Shown piece by piece: positions 1 through 6,573 of a stretch of 6,767 nt of DNA. This DNA is from UBA9547 sp044349205 (lineage in GTDB: Bacteria > Bacteroidota > Bacteroidia > Cytophagales > UBA9547). The stretch is from the NCBI GenBank assembly GCA_044349205.1, contig JBIKRJ010000130.1:1-6767 (forward strand), written 5' to 3'. A program made the translations under genes and the position numbers. Position 1 is the stretch's first letter. Each line of letters starts with the position of its first letter. A model generated the notes under the pieces. The model was not told the DNA's origin. It did no database searches and worked only from the letters and a program-made list of their open reading frames with translations.

Positions 1-84
1 ATTCTGAAAAGATGTAAAAAGGTTGTATCGAAGCTGAAGCCCTAGCAGCAAACAAAACAACAATATGGCAATGACGATGAGCAT
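1..84 (-). CDS. Start of an unidentified membrane or secreted protein (cut by left edge)
   Basis: The ATG at 84-82 directly follows the TAG stop (87-85) of the MFS gene, with no spacer, and the frame stays open for 28 codons to the window edge. The visible N-terminus is MLIVIAILLFCLLLGLQ followed by a basic and polar stretch (RYN...). This is a hydrophobic segment of about 17 residues, suited to a first transmembrane helix or an uncleaved signal anchor. There is no basic n-region before it. The tight junction suggests it is the next cistron of the same operon. It could be the missing membrane partner of the ABC ATPase two genes upstream, or an unrelated membrane protein. Too little is visible to assign a family. 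That the reading frame is real rests on the exact stop/start abutment and the hydrophobic composition. Confidence 0.6.
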   Translation of the reverse strand, partial: MLIVIAILLFCLLLGLQLRYNLFTSFQN

Positions 85-1311
85 CTATTTTTCCATATAA
101 TCCAAATCTTTTCCAAATGTTTCGGGTAAAGCATTGAGGCTGAAAAATGAAATTGCCAAAATAATTACCGCTACCAAAGCGGTTCCTCCTATGATCCCAA
201 GTGAGTTGTTTGCCATATGCGAAAAATAGGTCACAATAATCAAAGAGCCACGCACAAAATTGGGGACTGTAGTGGAAACCGTCGCCCGCAAGTTGGTGCC
301 AAATTGCTCGGCTGCAATGGTTGCAAATACTGCCCAAAAACCAACAGACAAGCCAAGAAAGAAAATAAGGGTATAAAAAACGGTGATATCCAAGCCTCGC
401 AAAAACAAATAGGCGGAGATGAAAATAGCATTCAAGCCATAGAAAAGGAACACGGCACGTTTTCTACTTTTCAAATATTGACTGAGAGCGCCACTGGAAA
501 AATCGCCAATTAAAAGTCCCAAATAACATACAATTACACAGTTGGCTTTAGTTACCGTACCTTTCACATCAAGGGCTTCGGCATACACATCGGCCAAGCC
601 CACGAGCCTACCAATGACAAACCAAACTGGCAACCCTATCAGAATACAATTCAAGTATTTTAGTGCACGTTCTTTGTTTTGAAAAACCGCAAAAAAATTG
701 CCTCTTTGGACAGAACTCGATTCCAATTTGGCAAACATACCCGATTCGATTACACTTATTCTAAGCAGCAACAAAGACAAGCCCAAACCACCGCCAATCC
801 AATACGCCAACTGCCAATCTATTTGCCCTACAAAACCTGCGACAATGGCGCCCATCACCCCTATGGTTGCTACTATCATGGTACCGTATCCGCGGGTTTC
901 CTTGCTCATAATTTCTGAAACAAGCGTGATACCTGCGCCTAGTTCACCTGCCAAACCTACGCCCGCCACAAAACGCAACACCATATATGTCTCTAAATTG
1001 GTTACAAATCCGTTGGCGATATTGGCCAAAGAATACGTAAGAATAGAGCCAAACAAGACCGAAAGTCGCCCTTTCTTGTCGCCCAAAACACCCCAAAATA
1101 GCCCACCAAGCAGCATACCTGCCATTTGCACATTCAATAGTACTTCGAAATTGCCCACCACCTCTTCCTTTGGGACACCAATGGCAAGCAAACTTTTCTG
1201 GCCTATGACAAGAAAAAGTATCAAATCGTACACATCGACAAAATAGCCGAGAGCTGCCACAATGACGGCTGCTTTAAAAATTTCGGATAGCTTAAAAGTA
1301 GATTTGTTCAT
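85..1311 (-). CDS. Major facilitator superfamily transporter
   Basis: This 408-residue protein has the size and hydrophobic pattern of a 12-helix MFS permease in the inner membrane. Helix 1 carries GYFVDVYDL (residues 22-30), resembling the acidic helix-1 signature of sugar and metabolite:H+ symporters. The loop between helices 2 and 3 holds motif A as GVLGDKKGR (74-82). Helix 4 begins RFVAGVGLAGELGAG (113-127), much like aromatic-acid and organic-acid symporters. A degenerate second motif A lies near 274-284 (GALSQYLKSRK), and the C-terminal tail LPETFGKDLD (395-404) matches the family's usual PETxGxxL ending. The substrate cannot be deduced; a sugar or organic acid is likely. The start ATG overlaps the stop of the ABC ATPase gene by 4 nt (ATGA), so translation is probably coupled. 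It is the sixth cistron of the lipid A gene series, but nothing in the protein shows a role in lipid A transport. Confidence 0.9.
   Translation of the reverse strand: MNKSTFKLSEIFKAAVIVAALGYFVDVYDLILFLVIGQKSLLAIGVPKEEVVGNFEVLLNVQMAGMLLGGLFWGVLGDKKGRLSVLFGSILTYSLANIANGFVTNLETYMVLRFVAGVGLAGELGAGITLVSEIMSKETRGYGTMIVATIGVMGAIVAGFVGQIDWQLAYWIGGGLGLSLLLLRISVIESGMFAKLESSSVQRGNFFAVFQNKERALKYLNCILIGLPVWFVIGRLVGLADVYAEALDVKGTVTKANCVIVCYLGLLIGDFSSGALSQYLKSRKRAVFLFYGLNAIFISAYLFLRGLDITVFYTLIFFLGLSVGFWAVFATIAAEQFGTNLRATVSTTVPNFVRGSLIIVTYFSHMANNSLGIIGGTALVAVIILAISFFSLNALPETFGKDLDYMEK
1308..1311 (-). other. ATGA stop/start overlap, ABC ATPase to MFS gene
   Basis: On the minus strand, the TGA stop of the ABC ATPase gene and the ATG of the MFS gene share four bases, ATGA. 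This arrangement usually means the terminating ribosome restarts on the next gene, so the two proteins are likely made in coupled amounts even though they belong to unrelated transporter families. Confidence 0.8.
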
Positions 1312-1934
1312 GACGAAGTTTTAAAATCATAAATATTAACAATACTATCACAAATTTTATATTCTTCCTCTATGTTGGAGCTCACTAACAACAATTTATC
1401 TTCAAGTTGCTCTTTCAATAGCCTTTGATACCATTCGATGCCTTTCTTGTCTAGGTTGGTGGTGGGCTCGTCTAAAAAATAGGCTTTGGCTTGTGTAAAG
1501 ACACAAAGACCTAGTTTAAGCCGCTGACGCATTCCAGATGAATAGTATTTTATATGTTTGTCACCCTCGTTTACTAGCTGTATTAGCTCAAAGAATTTTT
1601 TTGCAGCAAATGGTGCTGTTTTTTCCCTGAATTTGAAATGAAAATCGAACAACTCGTTTCCTGTGAATTCCTCGGGTAGTTCTTGGTAAGGCGCTGAAAA
1701 TGAGAATTGGGTGGCCATTTCTTCGGCCGTTTTTATCTCGGATTCAAATTCGTAATAAACGGTTCCTTCGGTGGCCATGCCTATACCCGCAATAAGCTGC
1801 AAAAGCGTCGATTTGCCCGAGCCGTTGGCGCCTACTATCGCATATTTGTGTGGAGCCTGAAACGAAAGGTTGACGTTTCTGAAAATCCATTCTTTTCTGA
1901 AACGCTTTGCTATACCTTCCAGTCGAATGTGCAT
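1308..1934 (-). CDS. Short ABC-transporter ATP-binding protein, permease not seen
   Basis: A stand-alone nucleotide-binding subunit of 208 residues. Walker A is GANGSGKST (35-43), the signature loop is YSSGMRQRLKLG (131-142, SSGMR in place of LSGGQ), Walker B with catalytic Glu is AYFLDEPTTN (151-160), and the D-loop Asp is D162. Two switch positions are unusual. The H-loop is VSSN (184-187), with Asn where His is expected, and the Q-loop region FSAPYQEL (79-86) has no Gln at the usual spacing. The ATG at 1934 is chosen because MHIRLEGIAKRF is the normal ABC beta-strand start and it sits 1 nt after the lpxA stop. The frame stays open upstream to 2066, but that stretch reads lpxA codons out of frame. 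No membrane subunit is visible, unless the partial gene at 1-84 is one. The substrate is unknown. The genome position suggests, without proving, an envelope role. Confidence 0.9.
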   Translation of the reverse strand: MHIRLEGIAKRFRKEWIFRNVNLSFQAPHKYAIVGANGSGKSTLLQLIAGIGMATEGTVYYEFESEIKTAEEMATQFSFSAPYQELPEEFTGNELFDFHFKFREKTAPFAAKKFFELIQLVNEGDKHIKYYSSGMRQRLKLGLCVFTQAKAYFLDEPTTNLDKKGIEWYQRLLKEQLEDKLLLVSSNIEEEYKICDSIVNIYDFKTSS

Positions 1935-1935
1935 C

Positions 1936-2739
1936 TTAGTCTTCGGCTTTTGTGTCCGATTTTTCAGGCCCTTTGATAATGCCTTTCGGAGCATTTTTGA
2001 TAAAGTCCAAAATAGCTCTCCTTTCGTTTGAGATGTTTCCTTTTGCTTCCATTTCGCGCACAGCATCCGACACGTTGAAACCCCTCAGGTATAGTTGGCG
2101 ATAGGTATCTTGAATATCGCCAATTTGGTCGTGCGAAAAACCTCTACGGCGCAAGCCTACCAAATTAATACCCATATAGCAAAGAGGATATTGGCCAGCC
2201 AAAGCATAAGGCGGAATGTCTTTTCTTACCTGCGAACCACCGGCTACCATCACGTGAGCGCCTATTTTTACAAATTGAAGCACCGCACTAGTGCCACCTA
2301 CAATAGCATGGTAACCTACTTCGACATGACCAGCCAATTGCACATTATTAACCAATATGACATTGTCGGCAATGGTACAATCGTGGGCTATGTGCACATA
2401 GGCCATCACTAAACAATTCCTGCCAATTGAAGTCGTAAACTTGTCTTTCGTACCACGGCTAATAGTGGCATATTCCCTGATAGTGGTATTGTCGCCTATT
2501 TCTACCGTGGTAATCTCCCCTTCAAATTTCAAGTCTTGAGGAACCGCTGAGATAGAAGCGCCTGGAAAAACTTTCACATTATTTCCAAGACGAGCACCGT
2601 CGAAAAGCACCACATTTGGCCCAATCCAACAATTATCGCCTATGACTACATCTTTGTGTATGGTGGCAAAAGGTTCGATGACAGCACCTTTTCCTATTTT
2701 AGCTTCGGGGTGTACGTTAGTTAACGGATGATACTGCAT
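1936..2739 (-). CDS. lpxA: UDP-N-acetylglucosamine O-acyltransferase LpxA
   Basis: Cytoplasmic homotrimeric left-handed beta-helix enzyme that moves a 3-hydroxyacyl chain from ACP to the 3-OH of UDP-GlcNAc, the first lipid A step. Hexapeptide repeats fill residues 10-180 (267-residue numbering). The catalytic motif HIAHDC places general-base His at 119, with His116 beside it. PQDLKF (66-71) supplies the Lys matching E. coli K76, and LAGH gives His138, matching E. coli H144. Gly167 aligns with E. coli G173, the residue that permits a long acyl chain (about C14). The position of E. coli H160 is Leu154 (AVLQF instead of AVHQF), which is unusual. The C-terminal part has the standard NLVGLRRRGFS helix start and a charged tail. 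The ATG at 2739 is preferred over 2769 because MQYHPLTNVHPEAKIG matches the family N-terminus. It overlaps lpxC-fabZ by 23 nt and is followed after 1 nt by the ABC ATPase gene. Confidence 0.97.
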   Translation of the reverse strand: MQYHPLTNVHPEAKIGKGAVIEPFATIHKDVVIGDNCWIGPNVVLFDGARLGNNVKVFPGASISAVPQDLKFEGEITTVEIGDNTTIREYATISRGTKDKFTTSIGRNCLVMAYVHIAHDCTIADNVILVNNVQLAGHVEVGYHAIVGGTSAVLQFVKIGAHVMVAGGSQVRKDIPPYALAGQYPLCYMGINLVGLRRRGFSHDQIGDIQDTYRQLYLRGFNVSDAVREMEAKGNISNERRAILDFIKNAPKGIIKGPEKSDTKAED

Positions 2740-4144
2740 GAGGGCTTGGGGCATTTGCTTTTCTGACAATACTGGCGGTCATTTGTGCATCACACACCAC
2801 CTGACCGGCTACATAGGCAGCTCCCTGCATCTTCACGATTCCGCGTTTGATAGGAGCCAAAAGTTCACATTTGTAAATGATGGTATCGCCAGGAACCACC
2901 ATTTTGCGGAATCGGCAATTTTCTACACCCAAGAAATAAGTCCAGTAATTTTCTGGGTCGTTTACCGAATTCAAAGCTAAAATTCCGCCCGTTTGTGCCA
3001 AACCTTCAATTTGAAAAACTCCTGGAAAAACGGGGTTGCCTGGGAAATGGCCTTTGAAAAAGGGTTCGTTTATACTTACATTTTTTACGCCTATTACCGT
3101 GGTTTCGTCCAAATGGATGATTTTATCAATCATTTTGAAAGGTGCATCGTGCGGCAGCATGCTGTATATCTGCTCGGCAGTGTACACGGGTGGCTTGGAT
3201 GGGTTGTAAACAGGAGCCGCATTTTTCTGCGACTCAATCATTTTTTGCTTTATCAATTTAGCAAACGCAATGTTGGCGGCATGACCAGGGCGCGCTGCCA
3301 AAATGTGCGCTTTGATGGGTTTGCCAATCAAAGCCAAATCACCTACCACATCGAGCAATTTATGCCTTGCAGGTTCGTTTTTGTACCTAAGCTGCACATT
3401 GTTCAAAATGCCTTCCGACTTTACCTCGACTTTTTCCATATTGAACAAATCGGCTAAGTATTGAATTTCCTCATCCTTGACTAGCCTATCGACTACTACT
3501 ATGGCGTTGTTCAAATCGCCTCCTTGAATTAGATTGGCTTTGAAAAGAGCTTCCAATTCGTGTAAGAAACAGAAAGTACGGCAATTGGCGATTTCATCCG
3601 CAAACTTGGCAATGTCGAACAAGCCAGCATGCTGACTTCCCAACACTGGCGAATTGTAGTCGACCATGACGGTAAGACGATAATCGTCGAGTGGCAAAGC
3701 GGCCAATTCCACATTTCGTTCATTGTCTCGGTAATGAATGCCTTCACGTATCTCGTAAAAATCGCGTAGTGCATTTTGTTCACATACACCCACTGCTTGT
3801 AGTGCATTGATAAATTCGATAGAACTGCCATCCATAATTGGGATTTCAGGGCCATCTAATTGTATAAGGATATTGTCTATTTGCAAACCGACCAAGGCAG
3901 CCAAGGCATGTTCAACTGTATTGACACGAGCCCCATTTTCTTCGATGGAAGTTCCCCTCGACAAATCAACTACATTGTCCACATCGGCGTGCACAATTGG
4001 TTTGCCAGGCAGGTCTATACGCTGAAATTTAATGCCATGGTTTATTTCGGCAGGTACAAACGTCATGTTCACATTAACGCCCGTGTGTAAACCCACTCCT
4101 GAAACGGTAACGGGCTCGTTAATGGTGTGTTGTTTTGTATTCAT
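2717..4144 (-). CDS. lpxC-fabZ: Fused UDP-3-O-acyl-GlcNAc deacetylase / 3-hydroxyacyl-ACP dehydratase
   Basis: A 475-residue bifunctional cytoplasmic enzyme. Residues 1-305 are LpxC, the Zn-dependent deacetylase that commits UDP-3-O-acyl-GlcNAc to lipid A. The visible zinc ligands are His79 (NTVEHALAAL), His261 and Asp265 (RHKLLDVVGDL), followed by Asp269 and catalytic His288 (PGHAANI), all at E. coli spacing. GVGLHTG (16-22) is the usual N-terminal signature. Residues 322-465 are FabZ, a hot-dog fold dehydratase of fatty-acid elongation, with LPHDAPFKMIDKI (330-342), catalytic His366 in GHFPGNPVFPG and Glu380 in QIEGLAQ. The two domains are joined by about 15 residues rich in Asn, Pro and Lys. 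The fusion is characteristic of Bacteroidota and couples two enzymes that draw on the same 3-hydroxyacyl pool. It overlaps lpxD by 26 nt and lpxA by 23 nt. Both active sites look intact. Confidence 0.98.
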   Translation of the reverse strand: MNTKQHTINEPVTVSGVGLHTGVNVNMTFVPAEINHGIKFQRIDLPGKPIVHADVDNVVDLSRGTSIEENGARVNTVEHALAALVGLQIDNILIQLDGPEIPIMDGSSIEFINALQAVGVCEQNALRDFYEIREGIHYRDNERNVELAALPLDDYRLTVMVDYNSPVLGSQHAGLFDIAKFADEIANCRTFCFLHELEALFKANLIQGGDLNNAIVVVDRLVKDEEIQYLADLFNMEKVEVKSEGILNNVQLRYKNEPARHKLLDVVGDLALIGKPIKAHILAARPGHAANIAFAKLIKQKMIESQKNAAPVYNPSKPPVYTAEQIYSMLPHDAPFKMIDKIIHLDETTVIGVKNVSINEPFFKGHFPGNPVFPGVFQIEGLAQTGGILALNSVNDPENYWTYFLGVENCRFRKMVVPGDTIIYKCELLAPIKRGIVKMQGAAYVAGQVVCDAQMTASIVRKANAPSPHAVSSVN

Positions 4145-5192
4145 CTAGTTTATTCGATGTGTTCAAAGTTATGATTTTTTCCTCTAGTTCTTCTATGCTT
4201 TTCATGAGCTGAGGCAGCTTCTTGTAAACGGCAAACGATTTGAGATTCAATTTGTAATCGAAAGCAGGCGAGCCGCTCAAGGCTTTGCCAGGTGTTTTCA
4301 CACTACCTGCCACTCCCGATTGTGCGCCTATGCTGGTACGGTCGGCTAAGGTGATATGCCCCACAATGCCTACTTGCCCTCCTATCATACAATTTTCGCC
4401 TACTTTGGTAGAACCTGAAATGCCCGTTTGCGCGGCCACTACGGTATTTTTCCCTATTTCCACGTTGTGGCCTATTTGGATAAGATTGTCCAATTTCACC
4501 CCCGAATGAATGACTGTGCTGCCCATGGTGGCACAATCTATAGTGGTATTGGCTCCAATGCTCACATGGTCTTCAATAATTACATTTCCTATCTGAGGTA
4601 TTGTTTTGTAAGTGCCGTCGGGAAGCGGGGCAAAACCAAAACCGTCGCTACCAATGATGGCCCCAGCATGCAGCGTACAAAAAGAACCAATATGGCAATC
4701 GGAATACACTTTTACCCCTGAATGTAGAATGGTATTATGGCCAATGACCACATTGTCGCCAATATACACATGAGGATATATTTTTACGTTATTGCCAATT
4801 TTGCAATTATTTCCTATGTAGGCAAAAGCACCTAGGTAACAGTTTTCGCCCAAAACCGCACCTTCAGAGAGGAAGTGGGGCGACTCTTTGCCCACTTTCG
4901 CAAAAGTTTTCATTCTGTTGTACTCGTCCAACAAGAAGGAAAGACTTGCGTAGGCATCAGCCACATAGATAAGGGTGGTAGATACGGGTTCTTTTGGAGT
5001 AAAAGAATTGTTGACCAAAACAGCACTTGCTCCCGTAGTGTACAAATATTGCTCGTATTTGGGGTTCGAAAGGAAAGAAATCGCACCTTCTGTGGCTTCT
5101 TCTATTTTAGCAAGACGGTTTATTTTTTTCTGCTCGTCTCCTGCTATGCGACCACCAAGTAAATCAGCAATTTGACGAGAGGTAAATTCCAT
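4119..5192 (-). CDS. lpxD: UDP-3-O-(3-hydroxyacyl)glucosamine N-acyltransferase LpxD
   Basis: Cytoplasmic trimeric acyltransferase that adds the second 3-hydroxyacyl chain, to the 2-amino group left by LpxC (third lipid A step). It has 357 residues, slightly longer than E. coli LpxD (341). Residues 1-100 form the uridine-binding N-terminal domain, with AISFLSNPKYEQYL (37-50) as its signature. Hexapeptide repeats giving a left-handed beta-helix run from about 108 to 300. The family motif SDGFGFA is at 182-188. Catalytic His242 is in DNLIQIGHNVEIG, and His279 in VGIVGHITL matches the second conserved His. The C-terminal helical part (316-340) contains LPQLMKSIEELEEKI, the ACP-binding helix region. 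The ATG at 5192 gives the standard start MEFTSRQIADLLGG. The gene begins 28 nt after the HD phosphohydrolase stop with no clear promoter in between, so it is probably read from upstream. Confidence 0.98.
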   Translation of the reverse strand: MEFTSRQIADLLGGRIAGDEQKKINRLAKIEEATEGAISFLSNPKYEQYLYTTGASAVLVNNSFTPKEPVSTTLIYVADAYASLSFLLDEYNRMKTFAKVGKESPHFLSEGAVLGENCYLGAFAYIGNNCKIGNNVKIYPHVYIGDNVVIGHNTILHSGVKVYSDCHIGSFCTLHAGAIIGSDGFGFAPLPDGTYKTIPQIGNVIIEDHVSIGANTTIDCATMGSTVIHSGVKLDNLIQIGHNVEIGKNTVVAAQTGISGSTKVGENCMIGGQVGIVGHITLADRTSIGAQSGVAGSVKTPGKALSGSPAFDYKLNLKSFAVYKKLPQLMKSIEELEEKIITLNTSNKLDEYKTTHH

Positions 5193-5220
5193 TAAAAATC
5201 ACTTTTACCGAATTGTTAAT

Positions 5221-6453
5221 TTACAAAGATAGGGTTTTCGGGTAGCATAAGTAAAACTTTTTGACAATTTTACTGATGGCTTTGATGTTGGGAAGTTCGG
5301 AAGCCTCGGCAATATCCAGCACGGTGCCGTCTTTTTTCAAAATGTTAATATTCTCTTTGTTTGCAAGATAAGCCGCATTGCTTGCCTCTCCCTGCACCAA
5401 AAAATAGGGCAAAATATCTTTGCCAATCTTCCATTGTTCTTTTATTTTTTTTGCCAAATGAACCACATTTTCAGCAGGAAATGGCTTGTTCGATATTTCT
5501 ATTTTGTACAAATGGCGATTTAAAAGATTTTGACTCAGTTGGCGCAAAGCCCAGTCTTCCGATTCGGCCCACAGTTTTACCGAAGTCCAAATATCGTAAT
5601 CGTCCAATTGGGCAAAATGGCGCAGGGCTTCCGAATCTTCTACCAATTGGGTTTGTGTGGGTTTGTGCTTCAAAAAATAGGCAAGCGACTGGCTTGCCGG
5701 TACATACGCGCCGGCCATAGCCAAGTGACCCGCTCTTTTTACCAATTGCATAAGCAACACTTCGGCGCTGATAGTGCTTTTGTGAAAATACACTTGCCAA
5801 TACATTAGTCGGCGGGTATTCAAAAAATTTTCAACGCTGTAGATGCCTTTTTCTTCGACCACTATTTGGTCATTTGCCACATCCAACATTTTAATGATGC
5901 GCTCGGCGCCTACCGTGCCTTCTTTTACTCCTGTAAAATAGGCATCGCGGTTTAGGTAATCTAGCCTGTCGATGTCTAACTGACTTGAGACCAGTTGATG
6001 TAAAAACTTTTTTGCATAAGTACCTTCGAAAATCGAAAGTGCTAAACCAAGTTTGCCACCCAATTCGCGGTTCATTTGGCGCATGAGCAACAAGGAAATG
6101 CTTTCGTGGGGGGTGTCTTGCAGCAAAGTATGTTCAAGTAAATGCGAAAAAGGACCATGGCCTAAATCGTGAAGCAAAATAGCAATGAGGGCGGCTTCGT
6201 ACTCTTCATCGGTAATTTCGTGCCCTTTCAAACGAAGAGTTTCAATTGCCAATGACATAAGGTGCATAGCGCCCAAAGCATGATGAAAACGGGTATGCAC
6301 CGCTCCAGGATACACAAAACTGGTTAGTCCGAGCTGATTTATGCGCCGCAAGCGTTGAAAAAAGGGATGCTGAACTACCTCGAAAATGAGCTGCGTAGGC
6401 AATGTGATGAAGCCGTAAACAGGGTCGTTGATGACTTTCTTATTGGAGGGCAT
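5221..6453 (-). CDS. HD-domain phosphohydrolase, SAMHD1/YwfO-like
   Basis: Soluble 410-residue metal-dependent phosphohydrolase of the HD superfamily, related to bacterial YwfO/EF1143-type dNTP triphosphohydrolases and to SAMHD1. The metal ligands are visible: His58 in RFHHALGAMHL (55-65), His95-Asp96 in LLHDLGHGPFSHLLEH (93-108), and Asp162 in LDIDRLDYLNRDAYFTG (159-175), where Tyr166 aligns with the catalytic-site Tyr of SAMHD1. The start MPSNKKVINDPVYGFITLP is typical of the family, which opens with a (K)xIxDPVYGxI stretch. Conservation falls after about residue 250; this part probably forms the oligomer or regulatory half. dNTP hydrolysis is inferred from family and has not been shown for this protein. 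It is the first gene of the minus-strand series, 28 nt before lpxD. The same pairing with lipid A genes occurs widely in Bacteroidota to my knowledge, but why is unclear. Confidence 0.93.
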   Translation of the reverse strand: MPSNKKVINDPVYGFITLPTQLIFEVVQHPFFQRLRRINQLGLTSFVYPGAVHTRFHHALGAMHLMSLAIETLRLKGHEITDEEYEAALIAILLHDLGHGPFSHLLEHTLLQDTPHESISLLLMRQMNRELGGKLGLALSIFEGTYAKKFLHQLVSSQLDIDRLDYLNRDAYFTGVKEGTVGAERIIKMLDVANDQIVVEEKGIYSVENFLNTRRLMYWQVYFHKSTISAEVLLMQLVKRAGHLAMAGAYVPASQSLAYFLKHKPTQTQLVEDSEALRHFAQLDDYDIWTSVKLWAESEDWALRQLSQNLLNRHLYKIEISNKPFPAENVVHLAKKIKEQWKIGKDILPYFLVQGEASNAAYLANKENINILKKDGTVLDIAEASELPNIKAISKIVKKFYLCYPKTLSL

Positions 6454-6475
6454 TGTATGACAAAAGGCTGTTCGC

Positions 6476-6483
6476 CAAAATTA
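6476..6483 (-). promoter_or_regulatory. Candidate -7 box of the HD/lpx operon promoter
   Basis: On the minus strand this reads TAATTTTG, an exact match to the Bacteroidota -7 consensus TAnnTTTG, ending 22 nt before the HD-gene ATG. A TTTG lies upstream at 6500-6497, but the gap of 13 nt is shorter than the roughly 19-21 nt expected for a -33 element, so only the -7 half is supported. Chance occurrence is possible in AT-rich intergenic DNA. Confidence 0.3.
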
Positions 6484-6503
6484 GATTTTTATTGTCCAAA
6501 GTT

Positions 6504-6520
6504 CATGCATTTGTGGCATG
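6504..6520. repeat. Short inverted repeat between divergent genes
   Basis: CATGC and GCATG flank a 7-nt spacer (CATGC-ATTTGTG-GCATG). The arms are perfect but only 5 bp. The position in the middle of a divergent promoter region would suit a small operator, but a repeat this short can easily arise by chance. Confidence 0.2.
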
Positions 6521-6573
6521 TTTTCAGTTGTCGCAGGAAGGATATAAATTCGGCTTTGTTTTGACCTCTACAA

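Larger units (their letters stand above)
6454..6573. promoter_or_regulatory. Divergent intergenic region
   Basis: These 120 bp lie between the starts of the HD phosphohydrolase gene (minus strand) and the truncated membrane-protein gene (plus strand), so they must hold promoters for both if each is transcribed from here. A TAnnTTTG match faces the HD gene, and a weak one (TAAATTCG at 6545-6552, one mismatch) faces the right-hand gene. Neither start has a Shine-Dalgarno-like purine run at the usual distance, which is normal for Bacteroidota. Confidence 0.5.

Noticed and set aside
698..1246. 182-codon open frame on the plus strand
   Set aside because: It lies entirely antisense to the MFS gene, whose protein has clear family motifs. 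The translated product is rich in Pro, Ser and Thr with no recognisable domain, as expected for the complement of hydrophobic codons.
1935..2066. Longer start for the ABC ATPase (ATG at 2066, 44 extra residues)
   Set aside because: The extension is Lys-rich, reads lpxA codons out of frame and has no ABC character. The ATG at 1934 gives the standard ABC N-terminus 1 nt after the lpxA stop.
2740..2769. Longer start for LpxA (ATG at 2769)
   Set aside because: The ten added residues are not family-like and would lengthen the overlap with lpxC-fabZ to 53 nt. The ATG at 2739 fits the conserved N-terminus, although the longer start cannot be excluded.
2993..3457. 154-codon open frame on the plus strand
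   Set aside because: Antisense to the LpxC-FabZ coding region with its intact catalytic motifs; no domain visible in the translation.
5193..5220. Possible separate promoter or terminator between the HD gene and lpxD
   Set aside because: The 28-nt gap shows no stem-loop with a T-run and no TAnnTTTG match, so read-through is the simpler view.
5361..5720. 119-codon open frame on the plus strand
   Set aside because: Antisense to the HD phosphohydrolase. The sequence is of low plausibility, and the HD frame is continuous through this part.
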